DNA of 42,720 nucleotides from JAIVGV01 sp031425275 (GTDB lineage: Bacteria > Acidobacteriota > Blastocatellia > Pyrinomonadales > Pyrinomonadaceae): the NCBI GenBank assembly GCA_031425275.1, contig JANPJA010000006.1, positions 1-42,720 on the forward strand, read 5' to 3'. Shown here one piece after another: positions 34,112 to 42,542 of the stretch (position 1 is the first letter of the stretch; every line of letters begins with the position of its first letter). The notes below the pieces were generated by a model, which was given only the letters and a program-made list of their open reading frames with translations, ran no database searches and was not told the DNA's origin. Made by a program: the position numbers and the translations under genes.

Positions 34112-34360
34112 GTGAGAAACGAACGCACCATCATCCTGACGCTCACGCTGCTGCTCTCGCTCGCGGCCCTCTCGGCATTCGGCGAGGCCACAGCACTCGC
34201 GCAATGTGCGATGTGCAAGGCGTCGGCCGCGGGCCTCGATGAGGCCGGCACAAGGAACTTGAACTCGGCGGTGCTAGTCCTGCTGTGCCCGCCCGTCGCC
34301 ATCTTCTGCGCCATTTTCTTCGTGGCTTACAAACATCGTAAGTCGGCCAACGACTTTTAG
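34112..34360 (+). CDS. Small exported/membrane CxxC protein of the oxidase operon, unknown function
   Basis: 82 residues from GTG 34112, 7 bp after the subunit IV gene. A signal-like hydrophobic segment ends ALAQ, followed directly by CAMCKAS, so the CxxC would lie at the very start of the mature periplasmic domain. A second hydrophobic helix (VLVLLCPPVAIFCAIFFVAY) anchors the C terminus with a basic tail inside. Position and the CxxC suggest a copper-handling or redox role in oxidase maturation; this is inference only. Confidence 0.7.
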   Translation: MRNERTIILTLTLLLSLAALSAFGEATALAQCAMCKASAAGLDEAGTRNLNSAVLVLLCPPVAIFCAIFFVAYKHRKSANDF

Positions 34361-34402
34361 CCACGAGAGCGCAATCTGTTCAACGAGGTTCTCTAAAATT
34401 TC

Positions 34403-34639
34403 ATGACGGACGAGCCACAGCCCACGCCCGATAATGCCCGCGCGGCGATGCGGGGACGCGCGTGCCCGCGTTGCGCCGGTAAGATTATCCCCTCGCTGCG
34501 TGCCGTCTATGAGGACAAGGCGAACCCCGAAGCCGTCTATCCACTGTGGGAGTGCGAGCGGTGCGGTTACGCGGAGGTGGGGCAGGTGAAGCCGCCCGCG
34601 AAGAAGTCCGCGCCGGCCGCCAAGAAAGGTGAAGAATGA
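34403..34639 (+). CDS. Small zinc-ribbon protein, unknown function
   Basis: 78 residues. CPRC near residue 23 and CERC near residue 52 make a four-cysteine zinc ribbon; the C terminus is Lys/Ala-rich. Its stop overlaps the next start by 4 bp (ATGA), indicating coupling. No family or function is recognised beyond metal binding. Confidence 0.72.
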   Translation: MTDEPQPTPDNARAAMRGRACPRCAGKIIPSLRAVYEDKANPEAVYPLWECERCGYAEVGQVKPPAKKSAPAAKKGEE

Positions 34640-35040
34640 GCGAGCAGTCGAACGTCGAGGTGGTGCAAGGAGTTTTCGCGGCCTTCGGGCGCGCAGACAT
34701 ACCCGGAGTGTTGAGTTTGCTTTCGGAAGACGTAGATTGGACTTTCCCCGGCCCCGCGTCGTTACCCTTCGCGGGTGAGCGACACGGACACGCCGGCGCG
34801 ACCGAATTTTTCATGACGCTCGGCGGCGCGGTCGAGTTCACGCAGTTCGAGGTGCGTGAACTCGTCGCGCAGGGCGACAAGGTCGTCGCGCTCGGCTTCG
34901 AGCGCGGGAGCGTGCGCGCCACCGGCCGCACGTTCGATAACCATTGGGCGCTCGTCTTCACCGTCCGCGACGGGAAAGTGACGGCCTTCCGCAGCTACGA
35001 AGATACCAACGCACTGGCGGAAGCCTTCCGGGCAGCCTGA
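34636..35040 (+). CDS. SnoaL-like/NTF2-fold protein
   Basis: 134 residues with the cone-shaped NTF2-like pattern: VVQGVFAAFGRADIPGVLSL at the start, WTFPGP, then FHT-type strands and VFTVRDGKVTAFRSYEDTN at the end. Relatives include isomerases, hydrolases and non-catalytic binding proteins, so the function cannot be set. It is translationally coupled to the zinc-ribbon gene and may be only a passenger of the oxidase operon. Confidence 0.85.
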   Translation: MSEQSNVEVVQGVFAAFGRADIPGVLSLLSEDVDWTFPGPASLPFAGERHGHAGATEFFMTLGGAVEFTQFEVRELVAQGDKVVALGFERGSVRATGRTFDNHWALVFTVRDGKVTAFRSYEDTNALAEAFRAA

Positions 35041-35151
35041 CGTTAAATGGCCTCCGGGGCGCGGGCAGATTCGCTCTACCCGTCACCCGGCGGCATTGTC
35101 GTTTTACACCTTCGGCGCGCACTCAAGTTCGTCCGGGGAAGCCGCCGAATT

Positions 35152-35577
35152 ATGGATTTAACTTTTCTCCCGCATCTCAATGCCTGCTTGAACGCGACGA
35201 GCGGCGTGCTGCTCGCCACGGGTTATTACTTCATCCGGCGCGGGCGCGTCGCCGCACACATGCGCTGCATGGTCGCGGCCGTCGCCGTCTCGATCTGCTT
35301 CCTCGCCTCATATCTCACCTACCATTACAACTACGGCTCGACGCGGTTTCAGGGGCAGGGAATTATCCGCCCGGTTTATTTTTCGATCCTGCTGTCGCAC
35401 ACCATTCTGGCGGTCGTCATCGTGCCCCTCGTCATCGTCACCCTGCGGCGCGCGTGGCGCGGGGACTTCAACCGCCACTCGCGGATCGCCCGGTGGACGC
35501 TCCCGCTCTGGTTCTACGTCTCCGTCACCGGCGTCATCGTTTACCTGCTGCTCTACCAGCTTTACCCGACCCGCTAA
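35152..35577 (+). CDS. ctaM: DUF420 membrane protein (CtaM-like oxidase assembly factor)
   Basis: 141 residues, four hydrophobic helices. The family pattern is clear: LPHLNACLNATSG, YLTYHYNYGSTRF, RPVYFSILLSHTILA and RWTLPLWFYVSVTGVIVYLLL. CtaM/DUF420 proteins are needed for maturation of heme A-containing oxidases in Gram-positive bacteria. Placement right after the oxidase structural genes fits that role. ATG 35152 is chosen because the upstream open frame (from 35047) adds a segment without family character. Confidence 0.87.
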   Translation: MDLTFLPHLNACLNATSGVLLATGYYFIRRGRVAAHMRCMVAAVAVSICFLASYLTYHYNYGSTRFQGQGIIRPVYFSILLSHTILAVVIVPLVIVTLRRAWRGDFNRHSRIARWTLPLWFYVSVTGVIVYLLLYQLYPTR

Positions 35578-35604
35578 GACCGCGCGAAGAGTTCCCGTCC
35601 CGAC

Positions 35605-36504
35605 ATGCGAGGCAACGGCCACCAACCCAACGCTGACCCGCCGGTCGCGACCGACCCGGAAGCGGCCGGCCCCGCCGGGCCGACGGGCGGGCGTCGTAAA
35701 ACCCCGTGGCCGCTTGTCGTCGTCGCTCTCCTGTTCATCGTCGTTCCGTTCCTGTCGTGGTACGGGACGACTTTTTTGCGCCCGCTCGACGACAAGGGGA
35801 TTGATGAGTATCTGAACGACCGCGAGAAGCCGCGCCGCGTGCAACACGCGCTCGAACAGATCGACAAGCGCATCGAGGGCGGCGACGAGAGTGTCAAAAA
35901 GTGGTATCCGCAGATAGTCGCGCTCGCCGCGCACCCGTTCGCGGACGTGCGGATGACGGCCGCGTGGGTGATGGGCGACGATAACCGCGCGGAAGAATTT
36001 CGCGTGTCGCTGTTACAACTTGTCGAAGACGCCGAGCCCGCCGTGCGCCGCATGGCCGCACTTTCACTGTCGCGCTTCAACGATCCGCGCTCGCGCCCCG
36101 AACTGCTCGCGATGCTCCGTCCATACGAGTTGCGCGCGCCCGCGCCCGGCACCATTTTGTCGATTCTCCCGCCCGGCTCGGCCGTCAGGCGTGACTCTTT
36201 AATCTCGCGCGTTCGAGACACGGCGGGGGGCGTCCGCGAGTTGCGCTCGCCGCTCGCGGGGAGGGTGGAGAATGTGTTGGTGGGGGAAGGGGCGAAGGTC
36301 GAAGCGGGCGGCGCGTTGTACTCGCTCGCTCCTGATCCGGAGAACGTCTTACAGTCGTTGCGCGCGCTGATGCTCGTCGGAATAGGGGAAGACTTGCCCG
36401 AGATCGAGCGTTACGCGCGGGGCGTCGTCGGGATGCCGGACGACGTGCAAAAGCAAGCGGCTCTGACGGCCGGAGCCATCAAGAGCCGCGCCGGTCAACA
36501 CTGA
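35605..36504 (+). CDS. Membrane-anchored HEAT-repeat/lipoyl-like barrel protein, unknown function
   Basis: 299 residues. A Gly/Pro-rich cytoplasmic N terminus precedes one transmembrane helix (about 35-52, LVVVALLFIVVPFLSWYG). Helical HEAT-like repeats follow (QIVALAAHPFADVRMTAAWV and LLQLVEDAEPAVRRMAALSL). Then comes a barrel-sandwich-hybrid (biotinyl/lipoyl or HlyD-like) module: LRAPAPGTIL, later LRSPLAGRVENVLVGEGAKV and GGALYSLAPD. I see no lysine in the usual MKM lipoylation context, so it is probably not a lipoyl carrier. This domain pairing is unfamiliar to me. Being last in the oxidase gene run, it may be an assembly or scaffold factor; this is inference. Confidence 0.75.
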   Translation: MRGNGHQPNADPPVATDPEAAGPAGPTGGRRKTPWPLVVVALLFIVVPFLSWYGTTFLRPLDDKGIDEYLNDREKPRRVQHALEQIDKRIEGGDESVKKWYPQIVALAAHPFADVRMTAAWVMGDDNRAEEFRVSLLQLVEDAEPAVRRMAALSLSRFNDPRSRPELLAMLRPYELRAPAPGTILSILPPGSAVRRDSLISRVRDTAGGVRELRSPLAGRVENVLVGEGAKVEAGGALYSLAPDPENVLQSLRALMLVGIGEDLPEIERYARGVVGMPDDVQKQAALTAGAIKSRAGQH

Positions 36505-36512
36505 TTGAAAGT

Positions 36513-36878
36513 TTAACGGTTCGTCGGCGCGTCGGGGAGGTTGATGCCGTGGATGGCTTCCCAGTGATCCGTGGGGATCATCTCGATAGCGTCCCACGGG
36601 CAGCCGTCGAGGAAGGTGCTGTCCGGCCCTTTGCTAATGCACTTTTGACACCCGATGCAGAGTTCCGGATCGACTTCGATGCGCCCGAACGGCGGATGAT
36701 CCTCGTCGGGAACCCAGAACATGCACGCCTCGATGGGGCAATATTCGATGCAGGCGGGCGAGCCGGCGCAGCCGGTGCAACAGTCGGTAGTGATGGCGAG
36801 GATGCGCGGCTTCTTGCGCCGCGCGGCCTTGCCGTCGCCGACCGACATCGGCCAGTGCTTTTCGATAACAGTGATCAT
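36513..36878 (-). CDS. Ferredoxin with two 4Fe-4S clusters
   Basis: 121 residues, cytosolic electron carrier. Cysteine groups CCTGCAGSPACIEYCP and CIGCQKC with a later GCPWDAIEM provide ligands for two [4Fe-4S] clusters, with an insertion of about 30 residues between them (FWVPDEDHPPFGRIEVDPE). ATG 36878 (ITVIEKHWP) is preferred over an upstream extension. It is opposite in strand to the oxidase block and 8 bp from the end of the HEAT/lipoyl-like gene, with no obvious terminator between the convergent ends. Confidence 0.92.
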   Translation of the reverse strand: MITVIEKHWPMSVGDGKAARRKKPRILAITTDCCTGCAGSPACIEYCPIEACMFWVPDEDHPPFGRIEVDPELCIGCQKCISKGPDSTFLDGCPWDAIEMIPTDHWEAIHGINLPDAPTNR

Positions 36879-37051
36879 TAAATGCTCCGGAAGAGTGAAC
36901 CGTGTGGGGCCGAGCCGCCGCCACTTTAACACGGCCGAGCCGCCGCGCTCAAACTCATTCTTGAAGTCGCGTCGTGCGCCCCGCTCGGCTTGAATCTCAC
37001 GGCGTAAACGGCTACAAATAACTCACGCACTTCCAGAAGGAGAATTAAAGG

Positions 37052-37831
37052 ATGAAAAATGTCGCGGGCATTTTCAAGTCACGTTCCGACGCCGAACGCG
37101 CGCTCGTCGAATTGCGCGGCGCGGGGCTGGATGACGACCGTCTCAATCTACTGACGCCCGGCACTTCGCAGTCTGATCTTGACGCTCAGGTGCCCACCAC
37201 CGACACCGAACAACCGGGCATGGGGTCGGCCCTCGGCACGTGGGCGGGCGGCGCGCTCGGCGTGGCCGGCGGTTTGCAATTGGGCACGGCCGCCGCCGCT
37301 GTGCTGATCCCCGGCGTCGGCCCCGTCATCGCCATCGGCCTGCTCGGGGCGGCACTTTTCGGCGCGGGCGGCGCGCTCGCGGGCCGCGCGGCGGGCGAGG
37401 CGATGGAAGACAACATTGCGCCCGAGTTGCCGCACGACGAGTTGTACGTTTACGAGGACGCGCTGCGTCAGGGCCGCACCGTCATCATCGCCGCGGCGAC
37501 CGACGACGAGCAGGCCGAACGGGTTCAAAGTGCGCTCGTGGGCGCGGGCGCGGAGAGCATCGACGCGGCGCGCGAAAGTTGGTGGGTGGGCCTGCGCGAC
37601 GCCGAGGAGGCCGAGTACACGGGGCAGGGCGGCGACTTCAAGGTGGACGAGTCGGCTTACCGCAGCGGCTTCGAGGCCGCGCTCCATCCGCGCTCGCGCG
37701 GCGTCGATTACGAGGCCGACGCCACACGTTTGCGCGAGTGCTACGGCGAGGCGTGCGAGCTGCCGGCTTTCCGCCGCGGCTACGAGCGCGGTCGTTCGCA
37801 TCATGGGGAGTTCTCGCGGGGGCGGGGGTAG
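37052..37831 (+). CDS. Stress-type protein with glycine-zipper segment (YflT/general stress protein 17M-like)
   Basis: 259 residues. The first 50 (VAGIFKSRSDAERALVELRGAGL) match the general stress protein 17M/YflT fold. A Gly/Ala-rich hydrophobic hairpin follows (about 65-120) that could insert in a membrane. A second alpha/beta unit then resembles the first (RTVIIAAATDDEQAERVQSALVG). The C-terminal 60 residues carry a charged YRSGFEAAL/FRRGYERGR pattern. AGAAGGAGA precedes the ATG. It runs directly into the next small gene. The function is unknown; a stress-related role is inferred from the family. Confidence 0.78.
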   Translation: MKNVAGIFKSRSDAERALVELRGAGLDDDRLNLLTPGTSQSDLDAQVPTTDTEQPGMGSALGTWAGGALGVAGGLQLGTAAAAVLIPGVGPVIAIGLLGAALFGAGGALAGRAAGEAMEDNIAPELPHDELYVYEDALRQGRTVIIAAATDDEQAERVQSALVGAGAESIDAARESWWVGLRDAEEAEYTGQGGDFKVDESAYRSGFEAALHPRSRGVDYEADATRLRECYGEACELPAFRRGYERGRSHHGEFSRGRG

Positions 37832-38002
37832 TTGAAGGACACGCTGTTAAGCCTCGGCGTCCTCGTCGTCATTCTCGGCGCGAGCGCGCTCATCACAAAC
37901 TGGTTCGCGCGCACGATGTACAACCGCTGCGCTTCGTGCGCCACGCTCAACGCGAGACGCCGCGCCGCGTGCCGCGCGTGCGGCAGCGAAATAAAAAAGT
38001 AA
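37832..38002 (+). CDS. 56-residue membrane protein with C-terminal zinc ribbon
   Basis: A very short gene beginning at TTG 37832, the base after the stop of the preceding gene, with a G-rich stretch just upstream as ribosome binding site. One transmembrane helix (about residues 5-22, LLSLGVLVVILGASALI) is followed by CASC (33-36) and CRAC (47-50) with basic residues between them, a compact zinc ribbon on the cytoplasmic side. It ends SEIKK and TAA. The domain pattern and exact abutment support a real gene, probably functioning with the stress-type protein upstream. Confidence 0.65.
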   Translation: MKDTLLSLGVLVVILGASALITNWFARTMYNRCASCATLNARRRAACRACGSEIKK

Positions 38003-38054
38003 ACGGCGGGCGTGATTCATTCGTGTGCCCGCCGCGTAGCCGAAAGGTGAGCCG

Positions 38055-39881
38055 TTGAACCGCCTCGTCAGTTTTTCACTAACGCTACCGCTTCTCTTAA
38101 TCATCTTGAGCACACAGGCCGACTCACAAAGCATCCAATCGCAAGTGCCGCCCGATTGGCTCACGCACGCCGAGCGCACCGACTACCGCGAGACGCCGAA
38201 TTACGAGGAGACGCTTGCTTACTGCCGCAAGCTCGCCGCCGCTTCACCCCTGATCCGCCTGTCAAACTTCGGCCGGAGCGGCGAAGGCCGCCCGCTCGCG
38301 CTCGTCGTCGCCGCGACGGGCAAGGACTTCACGCCCGCGGCCGCGCGCAAGGCCGGCAAGGCGGTAGTCCTCGTGCAGGCAAACATCCACGCGGGCGAGA
38401 CCGACGGGAAGGACGCGGGTCTCGCCCTGCTGCGTGACATCGCCGTGTTGAAGACGCTGCCCGGCTTACTCGACCGGGTGACGCTGCTGTTCATCCCTGT
38501 CTATAACGTGGACGGGCACGAGCGGCGCAGCCCTTACAACCGTATCAATCAGAACGGCCCGGCCGAGGTGGGCTGGCGGGCAACCACGGCCAGTCTCAAC
38601 CTGAACCGGGACTACATGAAGGCCGACGCGCCGGAGACGCGCGCGTGGCTCAAACTTTGGAACGAGTGGAACCCGGACCTCTTTGTCGATTGCCACGTCA
38701 CGGACGGGGCCGATTTCCAGTACAACCTCACCTACCAATACGAGCAGCACGAGAACATCCCGCAGCCCCTGCGCGGCTGGATGAAGTCGGCGTTCGAGGG
38801 GCGCATCATGCCGGCGGCCGAGGCCGCGGGCAACCTCATCGCAACCTACATGGTCTTCCGCGACAATCGCGATCCGGTCAAGGCCGGCGTGGAAGGCTTC
38901 ATCGGCACGCCGCGCTTCGCCACCGGCTACACGCCCCTGCGCAACCGGCCCGGTTTCCTGATCGAGACGCACATGCTCAAGACTTACCGCCCCCGCGTCC
39001 GCGGCACCTACGACATCCTGCGCGCCACCCTCGAAGACGTGAACCGGGACACGGCGGGTTGGCTCAAGGTCGTGCGCGAGACCGACGAGTTAATCACGCG
39101 CGAAGGCGGCAGCTACGACCCGGCGCGCAAAGTCCCGTTGAGAATGGCGTTCACGGATAAGTCAGTCCCGCTGAAATTAAAAGGTATCGAGTTCCGCGTC
39201 GAGCAGAGCGAAGTGTCTGGCGGGCGGCGGGTCATCTACGGCGACAAGCCGATCGAACTCACGGTGCCATTTTTCAACGAAGCCCGCGCGACCTTGACGG
39301 TCGCGCCGCCGCTCCATTACGTCATCCCGCCGCAATGGCAAGACGTGATCGGCGTCCTCGCGGCGCACGGCCTCAAGATGGGGCGGCTGTCCGAACCGCT
39401 GACAACTGAGGTCGAAAGCTACCGCTTCACCGAGGTCAAGTGGTCGCAGGCATCCTTCGAGGGCCGCGTTCCCGTCACGCAGAAAAATCAACTCGTGAGG
39501 GAGCAGAGGACTTACCCCGCCGGCTCGGTGGTCGTGTCGTTGGCGCAACCGGCCGCGCGCGTCGCCCTGTTCCTGCTCGAACCCGACTCGCCCGACTCAT
39601 TCGTCGCGTGGGGCTTTTTCAATCCGATCTTCGAGCAGAAAGAATACGGGGAATCGTACGTGTTGGAAAAACTCGCCCGCGAGATGCTGGCGAAGGACGA
39701 GAATTTGCGGAAGGAATTTGAGAAACGACTGGCTTCGGATGAGATGTTCGCCGCCAGCCCCCGCGCCCGTCTGAATTTCTTCTACGAACGCTCGCCCTAT
39801 TGGGATCAGGATTTGAACCTCTACCCGGTCGGCCGCATAATCGCGCCTCTCACTGTAAGACTCGTCGATTTCAAATCCTGA
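38055..39881 (+). CDS. Secreted M14-family zinc carboxypeptidase
   Basis: 608 residues. A signal peptide (ending near STQADSQ) directs export. The M14 zinc site is intact: H112 and E115 in IHAGETDGK, and H214 in VDCHVTDGADFQY. NLNRDYMK supplies the substrate-binding Asn-Arg pair, and E304 in FLIETHMLKTY fits the catalytic glutamate. About 270 C-terminal residues form an additional beta-rich region of unknown role. The start is TTG 38055 behind AAAGGTGAG. It likely digests extracellular peptides. A terminator follows. Confidence 0.9.
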   Translation: MNRLVSFSLTLPLLLIILSTQADSQSIQSQVPPDWLTHAERTDYRETPNYEETLAYCRKLAAASPLIRLSNFGRSGEGRPLALVVAATGKDFTPAAARKAGKAVVLVQANIHAGETDGKDAGLALLRDIAVLKTLPGLLDRVTLLFIPVYNVDGHERRSPYNRINQNGPAEVGWRATTASLNLNRDYMKADAPETRAWLKLWNEWNPDLFVDCHVTDGADFQYNLTYQYEQHENIPQPLRGWMKSAFEGRIMPAAEAAGNLIATYMVFRDNRDPVKAGVEGFIGTPRFATGYTPLRNRPGFLIETHMLKTYRPRVRGTYDILRATLEDVNRDTAGWLKVVRETDELITREGGSYDPARKVPLRMAFTDKSVPLKLKGIEFRVEQSEVSGGRRVIYGDKPIELTVPFFNEARATLTVAPPLHYVIPPQWQDVIGVLAAHGLKMGRLSEPLTTEVESYRFTEVKWSQASFEGRVPVTQKNQLVREQRTYPAGSVVVSLAQPAARVALFLLEPDSPDSFVAWGFFNPIFEQKEYGESYVLEKLAREMLAKDENLRKEFEKRLASDEMFAASPRARLNFFYERSPYWDQDLNLYPVGRIIAPLTVRLVDFKS

Positions 39882-39911
39882 TAAGCTGTGCGTGTGATCC
39901 GGTAACCAAAT

Positions 39912-39968
39912 GTGAGAAGGGACGCCGACTCGTTCGAGCCGCGTCCCCCTTCTCACTCTTCGGTTTTT
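39912..39968 (+). terminator. Intrinsic terminator after the M14 carboxypeptidase gene
   Basis: Left arm 39912-39925 pairs with right arm 39941-39956 (one 2-nt bulge), with an inner CTCG/CGAG stem. The hairpin is followed by a T-run at 39964-39970. Confidence 0.75.
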
Positions 39969-39996
39969 TTTACGTGTCCGCCGAGCCGAAGCCCGC

Positions 39997-40143
39997 TTAG
40001 ACGGCGCGCCTGCCGGACAACAAGTTGATGACCAACACGACCAGGGCCACCACGAGGAGGAGGTGAATCAACCCACCGCCCACGCCGCCGAGCAGCCCGA
40101 GCAGCCACAGCACTAAAAGCACAACCAGAATCGTCCACAACAT
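39997..40143 (-). CDS. lmo0937-type small membrane protein (48 residues)
   Basis: Encodes 48 residues starting MLWTILVVLLVLWLLGLLGG and ending SGRRAV: two hydrophobic helices separated by Gly-Gly and GGGLIHLL. This matches the widespread lmo0937 family of tiny membrane proteins of unknown function. ATG 40143 is preceded by AAGGAGA. The overlapping 61-residue frame in another register is a shadow. Confidence 0.85.
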   Translation of the reverse strand: MLWTILVVLLVLWLLGLLGGVGGGLIHLLLVVALVVLVINLLSGRRAV

Positions 40144-40748
40144 TTTCGTATTCTCCTTACTTCAAAAAGTTTTGCCGACACCCCGTTGGTTCTGCCGATC
40201 CCATCTGTCTCGCCTGATTGCAACGTCCATGCCATCCCCCGTCTCGCATACCCGCAGTGGAATAAATCCTTTGGAATTTATAGCTTGACGCTCCTACTTA
40301 TGTTTGGACAAGGCGACGCCTGAGCCTCCAGACGTTTGACTTGAGTTCAGTTCGGTCGGAGCGGATACTGAATCTGTGTTCTGATTCCAAACAATGCCCG
40401 TTCTGCTTAGGTAAAATTCCAATTCAACGGCAACTTGTGAGAAGTCGGAAACATCGGAATTATTGTCTGCCGGAAACTGAGTTTGAAGTTTGGAACACAG
40501 ACATACAGTCGTTGCGACTCTTGATCGGCGCGCCGGAAGTCGATGCTGGACTTAAATCGGGCGTGAGTGTTAGAGTTGAAGTCAGGGCCGAGAGCTTCAC
40601 TCCCCACGGCTTCGGTTTGTGCTTCTGCCATCAGCTCAGCGCGCCGGCCTTCACCGGCTGACTCCTAATCAACCCGACAAATTCCGCTTTCTCATTTCCC
40701 AATTTGGCGCGGCCTCGTTTTTTGAAGTCACACGCGCCGGAGAGTTTC
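40144..40748. other. Lower-GC intergenic region with a doubtful ORF
   Basis: About 600 bp that are visibly richer in A and T than the rest of the window. One open frame (40341-40661, plus) would give 106 residues including QCPFCLGK, but it starts at TTG without a clear ribosome binding site and lacks the GC-rich third positions of neighbouring genes. I therefore do not call it as a gene. It could be a gene remnant or acquired sequence. The FtsH-like gene has its own GGAGAG site at the right edge. Confidence 0.4.
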
Positions 40749-42542
40749 ATGCCGTTGTCACGCCTGATCCCCCGCACCCATCAACGCACGGCCCGCCTGA
40801 CCATTGTGGGCGTTATCCTGCTCGCCGGCCTCGCCATCGGGGCCCGCCTCTACAAGATCGCGCACACGCCTGTCGTTCAGGAAGTGAACTACACGGAGCT
40901 CACGCGGTTGGTGGAGGCTTCGGCCGGCGCTTCGCTCGTCGTCGATGGCGAGTTGCTGATCGTCTCGCGTAAAGACGGCGCGACAGCTCAAGCCGTGGTC
41001 ACGGACTCGCTGGCTCAGCAAGAGATCGTCAAAGCCTTCGCCCGCAACGGCCAGACCGTCGAGTTCCGCTCGCGCCGCCCCGGCTTCTGGGCCGCGTCGC
41101 TCGATTGGCTGTTCCCGCTGCTGCTCGTCGCCGGGCTCGGCCTGCTCGTCTGGCGCGTCTATGCGAACGTCGGCGGGGCCGGGGGCGATTTTCAGGTGAG
41201 CGACGCCGCGGGGCAACAAGCCGTTACCTTCGGGGACGTGGCCGGCGTGGACGAAGCGAAGGCGGAGCTTTCCGAGACCATCGATTTCTTGCGCGACCCC
41301 GGCCGCTTCGGGAGACTCGGCGGACGCGCCCCGCGCGGCATCCTGATGTCCGGCCCTCCGGGCACCGGCAAGACTATGCTCGCACGCGCGGCGGCTAACG
41401 AGGCGCGCGTGCCGTTCCTCTCGGTGTCGGGATCGAGTTTTCAGGAGAAGTTCGTCGGCATGGGCGCGGCCCGCGTCCGCAAGCTATTCGCGAAGGCGAG
41501 GGAACTCGCGCCCTGCGTCGTCTTCATCGACGAGATCGACGCGCTCGGCCGCAGCCGCGGTCGCGGCGGCGACTCCGCCTCCGCCGATCAGGATCAGACG
41601 CTCAACCAACTGCTCGTCGAGATGGACGGCTTCACGCCGCTCTCCGGCGTCGTCGTCATCGCCTCGACCAACCGGCCCGACATCCTCGATCAAGCCCTCA
41701 CGCGGCCCGGCCGGTTTGACCGCGAGATCACCGTCAACCTCGCCGACGCGCGCGGCCGCGAGGCCATCCTCCGCGTCCACGCGCGCGTGCTCACGCTCGA
41801 AGAGGGCCTCGAACTCGGCTGGATCGCGCGCGGCACTCCCGGCTTCTCCGGCGCCGACCTCGCCAACCTCCTGAACGAAGCGGCCATCGCCGCCACGCGC
41901 GACAACTCCGAGGCGGTCGGCCGCCCCCACGTCGAGTACGCGCGCGACAAAATCCTGATGGGCGTCGAGCGGCAGGGCTTCATGATGGACGAGGGCGAGC
42001 GGCACGTGACGGCCGTCCACGAGGCCGGGCACGTCGCCGTCGGGATGTGCGTCAAAAATTCCGACCCGATTCACAAGGTCTCGATCCTTCCGCGCGGCCG
42101 CGCCCTCGGCGTCACACAGTCGCTCCCTGACCGCGACCGTCTGATGCGCACGCGCGACTACCTCGAAGATCAGATAGCCATGCTGCTCGGCGGGCGCGCG
42201 GCCGAGCAGGTGCTGTTGGACACGATGACGGCCGGGGCCTCGAACGACATCGAGCGGGCCGTCGAGATTGCGCGCCGCATGGTCTCCGAGTTTGGCATGA
42301 GTCCACTCGGCCCCATCCACTTGGGCAAGCCCGAAGACCCGCACAGTCAAACCCTGCTCGACCGCGTCGAGCACGAGACCAACAACATCATCAGCGCGCA
42401 GCTCGTGCGCGCGTGCGAGATCGTCTCCGAGCGGCGCGGCGAGATCGGCCTGCTCGTCGAGGGTCTGATGGAACGCGACACGCTCGACTCCGACGAGATC
42501 AAGTCCTGTTTCGGCATGACCGTGGCGCAAGCGGCTGCCTGA
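40749..42542 (+). CDS. FtsH-like AAA+ zinc metalloprotease
   Basis: 597 residues, membrane-anchored ATP-dependent protease of the FtsH family. There are two N-terminal helices (about 17-33 and 118-137) with a short periplasmic domain between. The AAA+ domain has Walker A GPPGTGKT (202-209), pore motif FVGMG, Walker B VVFIDEIDA and the second region of homology ending RPGRFDR. The M41 protease domain has HEAGH (H424, E425, H428) and the acidic ligand region SNDIERA. It lacks the long C-terminal tail of many FtsH proteins. ATG 40749 follows GGAGAG; an upstream in-frame start at 40704 is less likely. Its final codons are part of the inverted repeat at the window end. Confidence 0.92.
   Translation: MPLSRLIPRTHQRTARLTIVGVILLAGLAIGARLYKIAHTPVVQEVNYTELTRLVEASAGASLVVDGELLIVSRKDGATAQAVVTDSLAQQEIVKAFARNGQTVEFRSRRPGFWAASLDWLFPLLLVAGLGLLVWRVYANVGGAGGDFQVSDAAGQQAVTFGDVAGVDEAKAELSETIDFLRDPGRFGRLGGRAPRGILMSGPPGTGKTMLARAAANEARVPFLSVSGSSFQEKFVGMGAARVRKLFAKARELAPCVVFIDEIDALGRSRGRGGDSASADQDQTLNQLLVEMDGFTPLSGVVVIASTNRPDILDQALTRPGRFDREITVNLADARGREAILRVHARVLTLEEGLELGWIARGTPGFSGADLANLLNEAAIAATRDNSEAVGRPHVEYARDKILMGVERQGFMMDEGERHVTAVHEAGHVAVGMCVKNSDPIHKVSILPRGRALGVTQSLPDRDRLMRTRDYLEDQIAMLLGGRAAEQVLLDTMTAGASNDIERAVEIARRMVSEFGMSPLGPIHLGKPEDPHSQTLLDRVEHETNNIISAQLVRACEIVSERRGEIGLLVEGLMERDTLDSDEIKSCFGMTVAQAAA

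Noticed and set aside
40341..40661. 106-residue ORF as a real gene
   Set aside because: TTG start without clear ribosome binding site and base composition unlike neighbouring genes; kept only as a note in the intergenic entry.
41484..42530. 348-residue antisense frame over the FtsH-like gene
   Set aside because: It mirrors the codons of a convincingly conserved gene and shows no domain character.
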